From contig JAJTBH010000003.1 in NCBI GenBank assembly GCA_021287005.1, positions 1 through 33,383 on the forward strand: 33,383 nucleotides of DNA. Reading direction: 5' to 3'. The notes beneath the pieces were generated by a model. That model was not told the DNA's origin. It did not search any database and worked only from the letters and a program-made list of their open reading frames with translations. The stretch's first letter is position 1. Every line of letters begins with the position of its first letter. The position numbers and the translations under genes were made by a program. Shown one piece after another: positions 15,909 to 24,588 of this stretch. Origin of the DNA: Anaerolineae bacterium (GTDB taxonomy: Bacteria; Chloroflexota; Anaerolineae; Anaerolineales; Anaerolineaceae).

Positions 15909-16847
15909 ATGACTGACGTTAACGGCACCTCAAACATTCCCATGCAGACCCTGCGCGACATTTTTGGCGACGCGTTAAAAGAAAACGTTGCCATGGCGGG
16001 TTATACCACCGCGCGAGTTGGCGGCAAAGCGGATGCTTTGGTGGTGCTTCGTAACGCCCATGAGCTGGAGAGCGCCGTTAAACGATTGTGGGCTGAAAAT
16101 ATCGCCTTCCATCTGATTGGAAGCGGCGCCAATGTTTTAGTGTCAGACAACGGTTTGCGCGGTGTGGTGCTGATTAACCGCGCCAATGCCATTCAAATAA
16201 ATGCGGATGGCAACCCGCCCACGGTGCGGGCTGAATCAGGCGCGATTTTCAGTTCGGTTGCCCGCCAGGCCGCCCTGCACGGTTTAAGCGGCCTCGAATG
16301 GGCCTGTGCCGTTCCGGGCACCGTCGGTGGGGCCGTTTATGGTAATGCCGGCGCTTTTGGCGGAGATGTTAACGGCAGCCTGCTAATGGCAGAAATCTTG
16401 CAACAATCAGGTAAAATTGTCTGGTCGTGCGAAGAAATGTCATACAGCTATCGCTCCAGCCGGCTTAAAAGATCCCACGAACCGGCCATTATTCTGGCCG
16501 CTACAATGAACCTGAAACAGAGCGATACCGCCACGGTTCAGGCACAAATGGATACCTATAGTGACAGGCGTCGTTCCACCCAGCCTCCCGGGGCAAGCAT
16601 GGGGTCCATGTTTAAAAACCCGCCCGGTGATCACGCTGGAAGGCTGATTGAAGCCGCGGGATTAAAAGGAACCAGAATAGGCGGAGCAGAAGTGAGTAAG
16701 GTGCATGCCAATTTTTTCGTTAATAACGAGAATGCCACGGCATCCGACCTTTACCAACTGATCCGCCTCGTGCAGTCTAAGGTATTAAAAAACACCAACG
16801 TCTTGTTGGAATTAGAGGTAGAACTGCTGGGCGACTGGCAGGAATAA
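15909..16847 (+). CDS. murB: UDP-N-acetylenolpyruvoylglucosamine reductase MurB
   Basis: 312 residues. MurB uses FAD and NADPH to reduce UDP-GlcNAc-enolpyruvate to UDP-MurNAc. Seen are TTARVGGKADALVVL and LIGSGANVLVSDNGLRGVVL of the FAD-binding domain, GLSGLEWACAVPGTVGGAV and YGNAGAFGGD, YSYRSSRLK, and PPGASMGSMFKNP with the serine that protonates the substrate in this family, followed by AGRLIEAAGLKGTRIGGAEV and VHANFFVN. The start is ATG 15909, five bases after the small ORF; ATG 15942 is possible. The YSYRSS element with this C-terminal part resembles the type II (Gram-positive style) enzymes. Confidence 0.96.
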   Translation: MTDVNGTSNIPMQTLRDIFGDALKENVAMAGYTTARVGGKADALVVLRNAHELESAVKRLWAENIAFHLIGSGANVLVSDNGLRGVVLINRANAIQINADGNPPTVRAESGAIFSSVARQAALHGLSGLEWACAVPGTVGGAVYGNAGAFGGDVNGSLLMAEILQQSGKIVWSCEEMSYSYRSSRLKRSHEPAIILAATMNLKQSDTATVQAQMDTYSDRRRSTQPPGASMGSMFKNPPGDHAGRLIEAAGLKGTRIGGAEVSKVHANFFVNNENATASDLYQLIRLVQSKVLKNTNVLLELEVELLGDWQE

Positions 16848-16870
16848 AAAGAGAAATAACAGGTAAAGTT

Positions 16871-17935
16871 ATGTCGTTTCAAACACCACCCCCCAACCGC
16901 CGCCGCATGGCGACCCGCAAGCCCTCATCCCGGGCCGATGCGGTGCGCACGCGTCGTGGCAGTTTAACAACCGAGCGCACTGAAAAGAAGATTCAACAGG
17001 TTAAACAATCTTCCGCCAGCGTTCCGGTTGTTACCATGCGTTCAAGCGTGATGGGGACGCCGGTTATTCAAAGGACCAGTTCCCGCCCCAAGCTAAAGTT
17101 GAGCCTGCCGCTCAACAGCCGCGGCGGCGTGGAAATGCGTCTACCGGCCATTCCGGTGCTGCGCCCCTCATGGCGTATTTTATCGGGGGTCCTGGTGATT
17201 ATATTAACGGCAGTCATTATTTATCTGAGTACGGCCGATGAATTTTTAATCAAATCGCCGCAGATCAAGGGGCTAAATCGATTAAATGCCGCCGACCTCG
17301 AAGCCGCCATGCTTTTGGACGGCACCCGAATTTTTATGGTGGACCCGGTCGAAGTAAAAAGCCTGTTGGCTTCCTCCTTCCCGGAATTAAAAGATATTTC
17401 CGTCGACGTCAGTCTGCCGGCCAAAGTCAGTGTAACGGTGAAAGAACGCCAACCCGTGATCACCTGGAAATATCAGGATGTGGCCATGTGGATCGACAAT
17501 GAAGGTGTGGTATTTCCGGCGCGGGGTGAAGCGGAGACTCTGCTTAACATCACCTCGGATGCCGCCCCACCCATGATTGAAACGGACGTTAAACCGGTTT
17601 TGCTCGACCCTAAAAAGAGTGATTCGGAACAAACCGAGCAAAAAGCGGTGGAAACACCTGTCAAAAGTCTTTCGGTTGACCGCAGAGTTTTAAATATGGC
17701 CATTAACTTAAGTAAACACGTTCCGGCCAATACTACCCTGGTTTACAACACCACCAGCGGCCTGGGATGGCTGGATGCCAACGGCTGGAACGTTTATATC
17801 GGTTTTGATCTGGATCAACTGGATCAAAAGATGTTGGTTTATCAAAAAATAGTTGATACGCTGAACCAACAGGGGCTGCACCCTAAAGTCATCAGTGTTG
17901 AATACGTAAACGCACCTTATTATCGTCTGGAGTAG
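16871..17935 (+). CDS. ftsQ: FtsQ/DivIB-type cell division protein with POTRA domain
   Basis: 354 residues. A long basic, disordered cytoplasmic tail (1-100, rich in R, K, S and T) precedes one membrane segment at about 102-120, then a POTRA-like domain at about 127-195 (FLIKSPQIKGLNRLNAADLE, VDPVEVKSLLASSFPELKDISVDVSLPAKVSVTVKERQP, shown in parts) and a beta domain ending in VISVEYVNAPYYRLE. FtsQ/DivIB ties the early divisome to FtsL and FtsW/FtsI outside the membrane. An acidic, low-complexity insertion (about 238-266) separates two parts of the beta domain. Start ATG 16871 after AGGTAAAGTT. Position before ftsA-ftsZ supports the call. Confidence 0.92.
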   Translation: MSFQTPPPNRRRMATRKPSSRADAVRTRRGSLTTERTEKKIQQVKQSSASVPVVTMRSSVMGTPVIQRTSSRPKLKLSLPLNSRGGVEMRLPAIPVLRPSWRILSGVLVIILTAVIIYLSTADEFLIKSPQIKGLNRLNAADLEAAMLLDGTRIFMVDPVEVKSLLASSFPELKDISVDVSLPAKVSVTVKERQPVITWKYQDVAMWIDNEGVVFPARGEAETLLNITSDAAPPMIETDVKPVLLDPKKSDSEQTEQKAVETPVKSLSVDRRVLNMAINLSKHVPANTTLVYNTTSGLGWLDANGWNVYIGFDLDQLDQKMLVYQKIVDTLNQQGLHPKVISVEYVNAPYYRLE

Positions 17936-17938
17936 CAT

Positions 17939-19171
17939 ATGATGGACGAACCAATTGTTGTAGGAATTGATATCGGAACAACCAAAGTCTGCACTCTGGT
18001 AGCCAGAGTGGAATCAGACCGCGGGCTGCGTGTTCTGGGTGTGGGTATTGAACCCTCTCAGGGCATAAAAAAGGGAACCATTGTTGACCTTTCAGCCGCT
18101 TCGCAGGCCATTGCCCGTTCGATTGAAAAGGCTCAACGTACGTCGGGCCTCGAAATCACTTCGGCGATTGTCAGCCTGGCCGGGTCGCATGTTTCCTCCG
18201 TTAACAGCCGTGGTGTGGTGGGCATTTCAGGTCGCGTCATTGAACAAGACGATATCGCCCGTGCGTTGGAAGCAGCCCAGGCCATCGCCATCCCCCACAA
18301 TCGTGAAATCATCCATGTGATGCAGCGCGGTTTTGTGGTGGACGGACAGGATGGCATTCGCATGCCGCTGGGTATGCACGGGTACCGCCTTGAAGTGGAA
18401 GCCCACATCATTACTGCCGCCGCATCTGCGGTCGCCAATCTGCGCCAGTGTGTGCAGTCGGCCGGCGTGCAGGTATCACAATTTGTATTAAACCCGCTCG
18501 CCTCTGCCGAGGTGGTGCTTTCTGAAACCGAAAGGCAGATGGGCGCCATCGTTTGTGATATCGGCGGCGGCACCACCGACCTGGCCATTTATATTGACGG
18601 CGATGTCTGGCATACCATGGTACTGGCCGTCGGTGGAAATCATATCACTTCGGATATCGCCCACGGTTTGCGCCTTTCCATTGAACAGGCCGAACAGGTT
18701 AAAAAGACCCAGGGGCACGCCTCGGAAGACATGGTCAGCCCCAGCGATGCGTTCAGCATCCGCGCATTTGGCTCCGAAGGCCCTGCTCAAATTAACAGCC
18801 GTGAGTTATCGCACATCATTCAGGCTCGCGTTGAAGAAATTTTCGAACTGGTTCTGCAAGAGATCAAACGATCCGGCTACGACGGTTTGCTGCCGGCCGG
18901 CATGATCCTGACCGGCGGCACCAGCAATCTGCCGGGTATTCGTAATGTTGCCAGCAACATTATGGGCCTGCCGGTTCGCACCGGTAAACCCGAAAATCTG
19001 ATTGGTCTGGTCGACCAACTGCACTTCCCTGAATATTCGACCAGTGTCGGTTTATTGTATTGGACGTTGTTAATGAGTGAAGCGTCCGCAACCCAACCCA
19101 CGTCTTTCTTTAAAGGTGAAAAACGTGATTGGGGCACCGTGAAAAACTTCTTAAAGAGGTTGCTACCCTGA
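17939..19171 (+). CDS. ftsA: Cell division protein FtsA
   Basis: 410 residues, actin-like ATPase that tethers FtsZ to the membrane. Phosphate-1 loop VVGIDIGTTKVCTLVA (7-22), the 1C/SHS2 insertion domain (about 85-165), phosphate-2 VCDIGGGTTDLAIY (205-218), LAVGGNHITSDIAHGLRL and the adenosine loop TGGTSNLPGI are present. The last residues WGTVKNFLKRLLP form an amphipathic helix, the usual membrane-targeting sequence. ATG 17939 (or the adjacent ATG 17942) follows ftsQ by 3 bp with GGAG close upstream. Confidence 0.97.
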   Translation: MMDEPIVVGIDIGTTKVCTLVARVESDRGLRVLGVGIEPSQGIKKGTIVDLSAASQAIARSIEKAQRTSGLEITSAIVSLAGSHVSSVNSRGVVGISGRVIEQDDIARALEAAQAIAIPHNREIIHVMQRGFVVDGQDGIRMPLGMHGYRLEVEAHIITAAASAVANLRQCVQSAGVQVSQFVLNPLASAEVVLSETERQMGAIVCDIGGGTTDLAIYIDGDVWHTMVLAVGGNHITSDIAHGLRLSIEQAEQVKKTQGHASEDMVSPSDAFSIRAFGSEGPAQINSRELSHIIQARVEEIFELVLQEIKRSGYDGLLPAGMILTGGTSNLPGIRNVASNIMGLPVRTGKPENLIGLVDQLHFPEYSTSVGLLYWTLLMSEASATQPTSFFKGEKRDWGTVKNFLKRLLP

Positions 19172-19186
19172 TTGCCATTTCGTGTA

Positions 19187-19192
19187 TATAAT
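19187..19192 (+). promoter_or_regulatory. Possible internal promoter for ftsZ (-10 box only)
   Basis: A perfect TATAAT lies in the 78-bp ftsA-ftsZ gap, the widest gap in the second half of the cluster. No convincing -35 box stands 16-18 bases upstream. A perfect TTGACA at 19219-19224 has no -10 at the right distance. Extra ftsZ expression from here is plausible, since ftsZ often has its own promoter. Confidence 0.35.
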
Positions 19193-19249
19193 TAACTGGT
19201 GATCAGGTTATCGATGTTTTGACATTATTAAGTTGTAGAGGAGCGTAAG

Positions 19250-20437
19250 ATGGAACCATTGTATCAACCACAACCTGAATCCTTTGCCCGGATTAAAGTC
19301 GTTGGCGTTGGCGGTGGCGGCTGCAATGCAGTCAATCGCATGATCGCAGAGGGCCTGCAAGGCATTGAATTTGTTACTGTAAACACAGATGCCCAGGCTT
19401 TACTGCTTTCCAACGCCTCAACCCGCGTTCGCATTGGCGACAAAGTGACACGCGGTCTTGGAGCCGGGGGCAACCCCGAAATCGGCCAAAAAGCAGCCGA
19501 AGAATCTGCCGATGAACTATACGAAGTGATGAAGGGCACCGATATGGTCTTCGTCACGGCCGGTCTCGGCGGCGGCACCGGCACCGGCGCTGCACCCGTT
19601 GTAGCCCAGATTGCCAAAGAAGTTGGCGCTTTAACCATTGGCGTGGTCACCCGACCCTTCACCTTTGAAGGCTCGCGCCGTATGGGTTCGGCCGAAAGCG
19701 GCATTTCACGCCTTAAAGAACATGCCGACACCCTCATCGTGATTCCCAACGATCGCCTCTTGCAAATCGTCGATAAACGCTCCAGCCTGCAAGACGCTTT
19801 TCGTATTGCCGATGACGTTCTGCGCCAGGGTATTCAAGGTATTTCAGAATTGATCACCATTCCCGGTTTGATCAACCTCGACTTCGCCGATGTACGTGCC
19901 ATTATGTCCGAAGGCGGCGCCGCATTGATGGCGGTTGGCAAAGCTTCAGGTGAAGAACGCGCTCGCGTGGCCGCCGAAGCTGCCATATCCAGCCAACTGC
20001 TCGACATCACCATTGATGGCGCGCGCGGCATTCTCTTTAACGTTACCGGCGGTCCCGGCCTGACCCTATTTGAAGTCAACCAGGCTGCTGCCATCATCAA
20101 AGAAACCGCTCACCCCGATGTCAACCTCATCTTTGGTGCAGTCATTGATCCCAATATGGGTGAAGAACTGCGTGTTACCGTGATTGCCACCGGTTTTGAT
20201 CGTACCGGTACGGTCAACTCGGTCAACCGCGTACGGGTTGAACCGCGCCCTGAACCCCAGCGCGTGAAACAACCCCAGTATGAAGATGCAGTAATGCCGG
20301 CACGTCAACAACAGCGCACGGTGGAACGCCCCGAAACGCCAATGAACATGCCACAGCCTACACCTGTTGAATTTCAGCGGGTGGTTAACACCGAAGATCT
20401 GGATATCCCGGCCTTCCTGCGAAACCGCTCACGCTAA
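19250..20437 (+). CDS. ftsZ: Cell division GTPase FtsZ
   Basis: 395 residues. Tubulin-like GTPase that forms the division ring. Seen are [14 protein letters not shown] (19-32), NTDAQAL, the tubulin signature [11 protein letters not shown] (107-117), [16 protein letters not shown], and the T7 catalytic loop [11 protein letters not shown] (209-219). A variable proline/glutamine-rich linker (about 325-375) leads to the C-terminal tail [13 protein letters not shown], the peptide that docks FtsA and other partners. The ribosome site GAGGAG lies six bases before the ATG. It is the last gene of the cluster. Confidence 0.98.
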   Translation: MEPLYQPQPESFARIKVVGVGGGGCNAVNRMIAEGLQGIEFVTVNTDAQALLLSNASTRVRIGDKVTRGLGAGGNPEIGQKAAEESADELYEVMKGTDMVFVTAGLGGGTGTGAAPVVAQIAKEVGALTIGVVTRPFTFEGSRRMGSAESGISRLKEHADTLIVIPNDRLLQIVDKRSSLQDAFRIADDVLRQGIQGISELITIPGLINLDFADVRAIMSEGGAALMAVGKASGEERARVAAEAAISSQLLDITIDGARGILFNVTGGPGLTLFEVNQAAAIIKETAHPDVNLIFGAVIDPNMGEELRVTVIATGFDRTGTVNSVNRVRVEPRPEPQRVKQPQYEDAVMPARQQQRTVERPETPMNMPQPTPVEFQRVVNTEDLDIPAFLRNRSR

Positions 20438-20593
20438 AAAAGGTTGTAGTACTGCATGGTACATTGGTTTTTACATGCGCCTGCCGACGGGCGAGATATT
20501 ACTTCGAAAAAAATCCATTTTCTCCGGGCAATAGAAAATTAGGAAGCTATTTTACTGCCGGCAGCCAATTTATCCTCTACTTGATTAAAAATC

Positions 20594-20617
20594 CAGGCGT
20601 CCCAATCGGGACGCCTG
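20594..20617. terminator. Bidirectional terminator-like hairpin after ftsZ
   Basis: CAGGCGTCCC pairs perfectly with GGGACGCCTG around AATC. Plus-strand RNA would continue ATCTGTTT, a weak U-tract; minus-strand RNA would continue GATTTTTAATC, a better one. It therefore suits both the ftsZ transcript (157 bases past the stop) and read-through from the opposing NYN gene. Confidence 0.6.
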
Positions 20618-20730
20618 ATCTGTTTAACCCAAAATAACATCTCCCCTGTTTTTAATGGCTTTGAAATACTTTTGCCGGCCGGAAAAATCCGTCTTTTGCT
20701 CACCTCACAAATGATCTTGGATTAAAAGTG

Positions 20731-20765
20731 TGCCGCCGCGCATGGAGGGGACATGCGCAGCGGCA
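20731..20765 (-). terminator. 14-bp hairpin, probably of the minus-strand transcript
   Basis: The arms 20731-20744 and 20752-20765 pair around a 7-base loop. The one imperfect pair (20737 with 20759) is C-A in plus-strand RNA but G-U in minus-strand RNA, so a full 14-bp stem forms only in the minus transcript. There it is followed by CACACTTTTAATCC. It may end or stabilise the 3' end of the NYN mRNA, whose stop is 149 bases upstream. Confidence 0.45.
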
Positions 20766-20913
20766 ATCAGGGAGGAAAATCACCAGTAAATGCATCCTGA
20801 TGACGACACCGAAAACCACTAAATTACTTCGATGTCTATAAGATAATATACATCATATTTATCAGAATTACATTAAAAATACCTAATAAAACTGTAAGGT
20901 TTGGCCGGATATT

Positions 20914-21393
20914 TTATTCTTTTTCGTCTTCAGAACCAAAAATATCCAACCATTCGTTAATGTTCCCCATCACCGCCGAATGATTGGCGCTCTGTTCAGC
21001 AGTATCAGCCTGAGATAATGCCTCTACCAGTGCGTTTGCAAAGTTATCGGAAGAAATAATTTCCACCTGCATATAATGCGCCTCGGCCTTAATCTGCCGG
21101 TCGGAAGTCACCAACACCACCCCACGCGCCGCTTTTTTCATTTTACGCAGCCGGTCGATGATTTCCTGGTCGGCCGTTCTGCCCTGGCGCACAAAATGAG
21201 CCGTCACCGTACCAAAATGCCGGGTTCCGGCAAAACCGGCCGCCGCGCGGTCAAAATAAACTTCAATGCTTAATCGTTTGATGCGGGCATAATCCTGCAG
21301 ATAATGCACCAATTTGATTTCATCATCCGCCATTGCCAGGTTCAAGCCTGGAATCTTAGGGATTAAATTATGCCCGTCAATGATATAAAACAA
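20914..21393 (-). CDS. NYN-domain (YacP-like) RNA-binding protein, probable nuclease
   Basis: 159 residues. The N-terminal FYIIDGHNLI, DDEIKLVHYLQDYARIK, RQGRTADQEIIDRL and VVLVTSDRQIKAEA with ISSDNFANAL follow the order of YacP-like NYN domains, PIN-fold nucleases that use a cluster of aspartates (here in IDGHN, TADQE and SDR) to bind Mg. Bacillus YacP (Rae1) cleaves mRNA on the ribosome; a similar role here is inference. The frame extends to an ATG at 21438, but a TTG at 21393 has AAGGAG six bases upstream and begins exactly at the domain, so I choose TTG. The acidic C-terminal tail (WLDIFGSEDEKE) is outside the domain. Confidence 0.8.
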   Translation of the reverse strand: MFYIIDGHNLIPKIPGLNLAMADDEIKLVHYLQDYARIKRLSIEVYFDRAAAGFAGTRHFGTVTAHFVRQGRTADQEIIDRLRKMKKAARGVVLVTSDRQIKAEAHYMQVEIISSDNFANALVEALSQADTAEQSANHSAVMGNINEWLDIFGSEDEKE

Positions 21394-21586
21394 AAGACTC
21401 TCCTTGTTAAACTTAGAACCTATTTTACCACCGCCCATTGGTGCTTGATTTAAGTGCCATCATAACCAGGCTTTTAAAACCCGGGCTGAAATTCAGATGG
21501 GGTAATTTATTTGAATTTAATAATGCATAAAAATCAACGGTCGCACGCTGCATTTTAGCCGGGAAATATGCTATCATTCTATAGGT

Positions 21587-22075
21587 ATGAAACGGGATAA
21601 TCGCCTTTTGTTTTACCTGGTCTTAAATGTGATCGTCTCCGCCGCCACCACCCTGAGCGTTTTATTAATCTGGGATTGGATTCAACAGGCGCGGATGCCG
21701 GCGCAGTATGTGCAGATGTCCACCACAACGCCGGGCGTGAATAATGAAACTTTGCCAGCCGCAGGCGAGCAGGTGTTGGTGATCGATAACGTGTTTGGCG
21801 TCGGACGATTACAGGATGAGGTAGTGCTCATCCGGCATACCGGTAATCATGAGCTTTCTCTGGCCGGTTGGAAACTGGTGGATGAAAACAACCTTGAATA
21901 TATTTTTCCGCGCATCACGCTTAACCAGGGAGAAATCAACATCTATACGCAAGCTGGCGTGGATACGGCCAAAGATTTACACTGGGGCCAGGCGCAGTCT
22001 GTTTGGAAATTTGGCGAAAAAGTGCGCATTTTGGACCCTTTGGGTAACCAAAGGGCCGAATATACCATTCCCTGA
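21587..22075 (+). CDS. Membrane-anchored lamin-tail-domain protein
   Basis: 162 residues. A membrane segment at about 8-29 is followed by a linker and a domain at about 63-160 with the lamin tail (LTD) pattern: EQVLVIDNVFGVGRLQDEVVLIRHTG, LSLAGWKLVDENN, FPRITLNQGEINIYT, DLHWGQAQSVWKFGEKVRILDPLGN (given in parts). Bacterial LTDs are small immunoglobulin-like folds found on exported proteins, often beside nucleases or adhesion modules; here it stands alone on a membrane anchor. The ATG at 21587 has a weak ribosome site; a TATCAT box at 21572-21577 could start a very short leader. It is 8 bp before the DUF1992 gene and probably leads the dnaX transcription unit. Confidence 0.75.
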   Translation: MKRDNRLLFYLVLNVIVSAATTLSVLLIWDWIQQARMPAQYVQMSTTTPGVNNETLPAAGEQVLVIDNVFGVGRLQDEVVLIRHTGNHELSLAGWKLVDENNLEYIFPRITLNQGEINIYTQAGVDTAKDLHWGQAQSVWKFGEKVRILDPLGNQRAEYTIP

Positions 22076-22083
22076 GTAAAGCC

Positions 22084-22506
22084 ATGTTGAATAATGCTTT
22101 TGACAAAATTGTTGAAGATAAAATCCAGGCTGCCATGCGCGCCGGTGAGTTTGACAATTTAAAAGGCCAGGGTAAACCTCTGGCGCTGGATGAAAACCCC
22201 TTTGAGCCGCTGGAAAGCCGCCTGGCCAACCATATGCTGCGTCAGAACGATTGTCTTTACCCCTGGATGCAAACCGCTCTGGATATTGAAGCCGAGCTTA
22301 CTCAGACCCGCAGTCGATTTTTACAAAGCCGGTTATCCGGCCATACACCTGCTGAAATACAGGCACTGCAAGCTGAATTTTTTGAGGCCGTTAAAATCAT
22401 TAATAAAAAAATTCTGGATTACAATTTACAGGTGCCATCCAGTGTTTTCTTAAAAATGACGCTGCACCCCGAGACCGAATGGGGTAAAATTCGGGAAAAT
22501 AAATAA
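22084..22506 (+). CDS. DUF1992 (DnaJ-homologue C28-like) protein
   Basis: 140 residues. The N-terminal part, FDKIVEDKIQAAMRAGEFDNLKGQGKPLALDENPF in order with LESRLANHML, is the DUF1992 signature, a small all-helical domain widespread in bacteria and also found in eukaryotic DNAJC28. The rest is a helical tail. The molecular function is not established. It sits 8 bp after the LTD gene and 13 bp before dnaX. No J-domain is present. Confidence 0.82.
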   Translation: MLNNAFDKIVEDKIQAAMRAGEFDNLKGQGKPLALDENPFEPLESRLANHMLRQNDCLYPWMQTALDIEAELTQTRSRFLQSRLSGHTPAEIQALQAEFFEAVKIINKKILDYNLQVPSSVFLKMTLHPETEWGKIRENK

Positions 22507-22519
22507 AACAGGAAATCGC

Positions 22520-24217
22520 ATGTCACAAGCTCTTTACCGCAAATGGCGGCCCGGTCTCTGGGATCAGGTCGTTGGTCAGGAACATATCATTCAAACCCTT
22601 CAAAATGCCATTCGCTCCAATCGCGTCGGGCATGCTTATTTATTCGCCGGGCCGCGCGGCACCGGCAAAACCACGACAGCCCGTCTGTTAGCCAAGGCGG
22701 TTAACTGCCTCGCCGAAGACCCCGCTCAGCGTCCCTGCAACCAGTGTACCAACTGTCTTTCGGTGAACCAGGGTAATTTTCTGGATTTAATTGAAATTGA
22801 CGCCGCATCCAATACCAGCGTCGATGATATTCGCGATTTACGCGACAAAATCAATTTTTCACCTTCCTTCGGAAAATTTAAGGTTTATATCATCGATGAA
22901 GTACACATGTTATCGACCGCGGCTTTTAATGCCCTGTTAAAAACGCTGGAAGAACCACCGGCGCACGCTATTTTCATTCTGGCAACCACCGAAGTGCATA
23001 AAATTCCGGCCACGGTGCTCTCCCGCTGCCAGCGGCACGAATTTCGGCGTATACCGGTCAACGATATTGTTAACTACCTGAACGAAATTATCAGCGGAGA
23101 GGGGCTGCAGGCCGACCCGGACGCGCTGGTTTTAATAGCCCGCCAATCCACAGGGTGTATGCGTGACGCCATCTCGCTTTTGGATCAACTCTCATCCACC
23201 GGTGAAAAGATCACTCTGTCGATCACACAAAGCGTTCTGGGGACGGCCACTCACCAGAGTGTCATTAATCTGACTGAATCCATTTTAAACGGCGATACGG
23301 CCGCCGGTTTAAACAGCATCCATCAAGCCATGGATGGCGGCACCGATCCGCGCCAGTTTGCCCGGCAGGTAGTCGAATATCTGCGCGGTTTATTGTTGAT
23401 TCAAATGGGCAGCGCCGATCAAATTGACGCCACCAGCGAACAACACGCTCAGATGTCGGTGCATGCCGGTCAGTTTGAACGCGCCCAATTGTTAAATGCC
23501 CTGCAATTGTTTAACAACGCCGTCATCGAAAACCGCGGCACCTGGCAGCCCGGTTTGCTTTTGGAACTGGCTCTGGCCGAATCGATTCAAAAACCGTTTT
23601 CAGCCGCTGTGGCCGGCTTCGAACGCCAGGTCGTTGCGACTGCCCTTCCCGAACGCCAGACGGTTGCAACTTCCCAGCAGGTGCAAACCGCACCGGCCCA
23701 GGGGATTGTTTCACCCGCGCGCTCCGCACCCGAAAAGGAGCCGACGGCTGTTTCACAGACGCCGCCGGTGGCAGCCGAACAGGCTGCGCCCCGTCAGGCG
23801 CCTCCGGCATCAGCCGCAATAACCTCTCCTCCGGCGCAAAACGCTTCTGCCAAAGGGGTTGAACTGGACGACATCCTGCGCGTCTGGGGGCAAATTCGAA
23901 CTGTCATCAAAAAACGCTCCCCTCAGACCGAGGCTTTATTAAATTCCTGCCATCCGCTGGCGCTTAAAGACGGTATGCTCGTTTTAGGTTTTGCCAGTGA
24001 TGTAGTTAAATCCAAAATGGAAAGTAATGAAAACAAAGACCTTACCAGTCAGGCCATTTTCCATATTCTGGGTGTTAATTTAAACATTCAGTGTACGGTG
24101 GGCAGCAAAGTGGTAACCGACACCAGCACACTGGGTATTGAAGGCGGCGGCCTGGTCAGCACGGCGCTTAACCTGGGTGGTAAGATAGTAACTAAAAAGA
24201 AATCATCGAATAGTTAA
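22520..24217 (+). CDS. dnaX: DNA polymerase III subunit gamma/tau
   Basis: 565 residues. It is the AAA+ motor of the clamp loader that puts the sliding clamp on primed DNA. Walker A GPRGTGKT at 44-51, zinc-binding cysteines 63, 73, 76 and 79, Walker B IIDEVHML (124-131), the sensor region FILATTEVHKIPATVLSRC with arginine finger SRC (168-170), and the helical collar follow in order. After about residue 370 comes a proline/alanine/glutamine-rich linker of about 80 residues, then a C-terminal domain typical of tau. I see no classical slippery heptamer in the coding frame, so a separate short gamma form is not predicted. Start ATG 22520 after AGGAAATCGC. Confidence 0.96.
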   Translation: MSQALYRKWRPGLWDQVVGQEHIIQTLQNAIRSNRVGHAYLFAGPRGTGKTTTARLLAKAVNCLAEDPAQRPCNQCTNCLSVNQGNFLDLIEIDAASNTSVDDIRDLRDKINFSPSFGKFKVYIIDEVHMLSTAAFNALLKTLEEPPAHAIFILATTEVHKIPATVLSRCQRHEFRRIPVNDIVNYLNEIISGEGLQADPDALVLIARQSTGCMRDAISLLDQLSSTGEKITLSITQSVLGTATHQSVINLTESILNGDTAAGLNSIHQAMDGGTDPRQFARQVVEYLRGLLLIQMGSADQIDATSEQHAQMSVHAGQFERAQLLNALQLFNNAVIENRGTWQPGLLLELALAESIQKPFSAAVAGFERQVVATALPERQTVATSQQVQTAPAQGIVSPARSAPEKEPTAVSQTPPVAAEQAAPRQAPPASAAITSPPAQNASAKGVELDDILRVWGQIRTVIKKRSPQTEALLNSCHPLALKDGMLVLGFASDVVKSKMESNENKDLTSQAIFHILGVNLNIQCTVGSKVVTDTSTLGIEGGGLVSTALNLGGKIVTKKKSSNS

Positions 24218-24228
24218 GGAGATCAGCT

Positions 24229-24573
24229 ATGGCAAAAGGATTCAATCGTGGTGGTATGATGGGCGGCGGCGGAGGCGGTAATATGCTCGGCCAGCTGCGA
24301 AAAATGCAGGAACAGATGGAAAGTATTCAGACCCAATTGGGGCAGGAAACCGTTACGGCCACTTCCGGCGGCGGAGCCGTTAAAGTAACCATGACAGGCG
24401 ACCAGCATTGTGCAAAAGTGGAAATCGACCCCGAACTGCTGAAAGACGCCGACGCTGAAATGCTGCAAGACCTGATTTTAAGCGCCGTCAACCTGGCATT
24501 GGACGATTCCCGCAAGCTGCAAGCCGACCGCATGGGCCCATTGGCCGGCGGCCTTTCGGGAATGGGTTTCTAA
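24229..24573 (+). CDS. YbaB/EbfC family nucleoid-associated protein
   Basis: 114 residues. A glycine-rich N-terminus (RGGMMGGGGGGNMLGQL) precedes the conserved helix MLGQLRKMQEQMESIQTQL and the strand-rich core ETVTATSGGGAVKVTMTGD, then helices ending in PLAGGLSGMGF. YbaB/EbfC dimers bind DNA as tweezers. AAGGAG lies seven bases before the ATG. It stands between dnaX and recR, the common bacterial order, and the three are surely one unit. Confidence 0.93.
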   Translation: MAKGFNRGGMMGGGGGGNMLGQLRKMQEQMESIQTQLGQETVTATSGGGAVKVTMTGDQHCAKVEIDPELLKDADAEMLQDLILSAVNLALDDSRKLQADRMGPLAGGLSGMGF

Positions 24574-24588
24574 AGTTCTTAAAAACAT

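Larger units (their letters stand above)
20438..20913. other. 476-bp gene-free region between ftsZ and the NYN gene
   Basis: The two flanking genes converge here. I find no coding frame with a ribosome site. The stretch holds a perfect terminator-like hairpin (20594-20617), a palindrome CTGCCGGCAG (20555-20564), a long imperfect hairpin (20731-20765) and an AT-rich end. A further weak pairing of ATCAGG (20766-20771) with CCTGAT (20796-20801) adjoins the second hairpin. Confidence 0.6.

Noticed and set aside
19219-19224. Perfect TTGACA before ftsZ
   Set aside because: No -10 box lies 16-18 bases downstream; that position is the ribosome site and start of ftsZ.
23880-24217. Programmed frameshift in dnaX
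   Set aside because: A-rich stretches at about 23909 and 24192 are not in the slippery reading phase (X XXY YYZ) and no downstream stem was evident.
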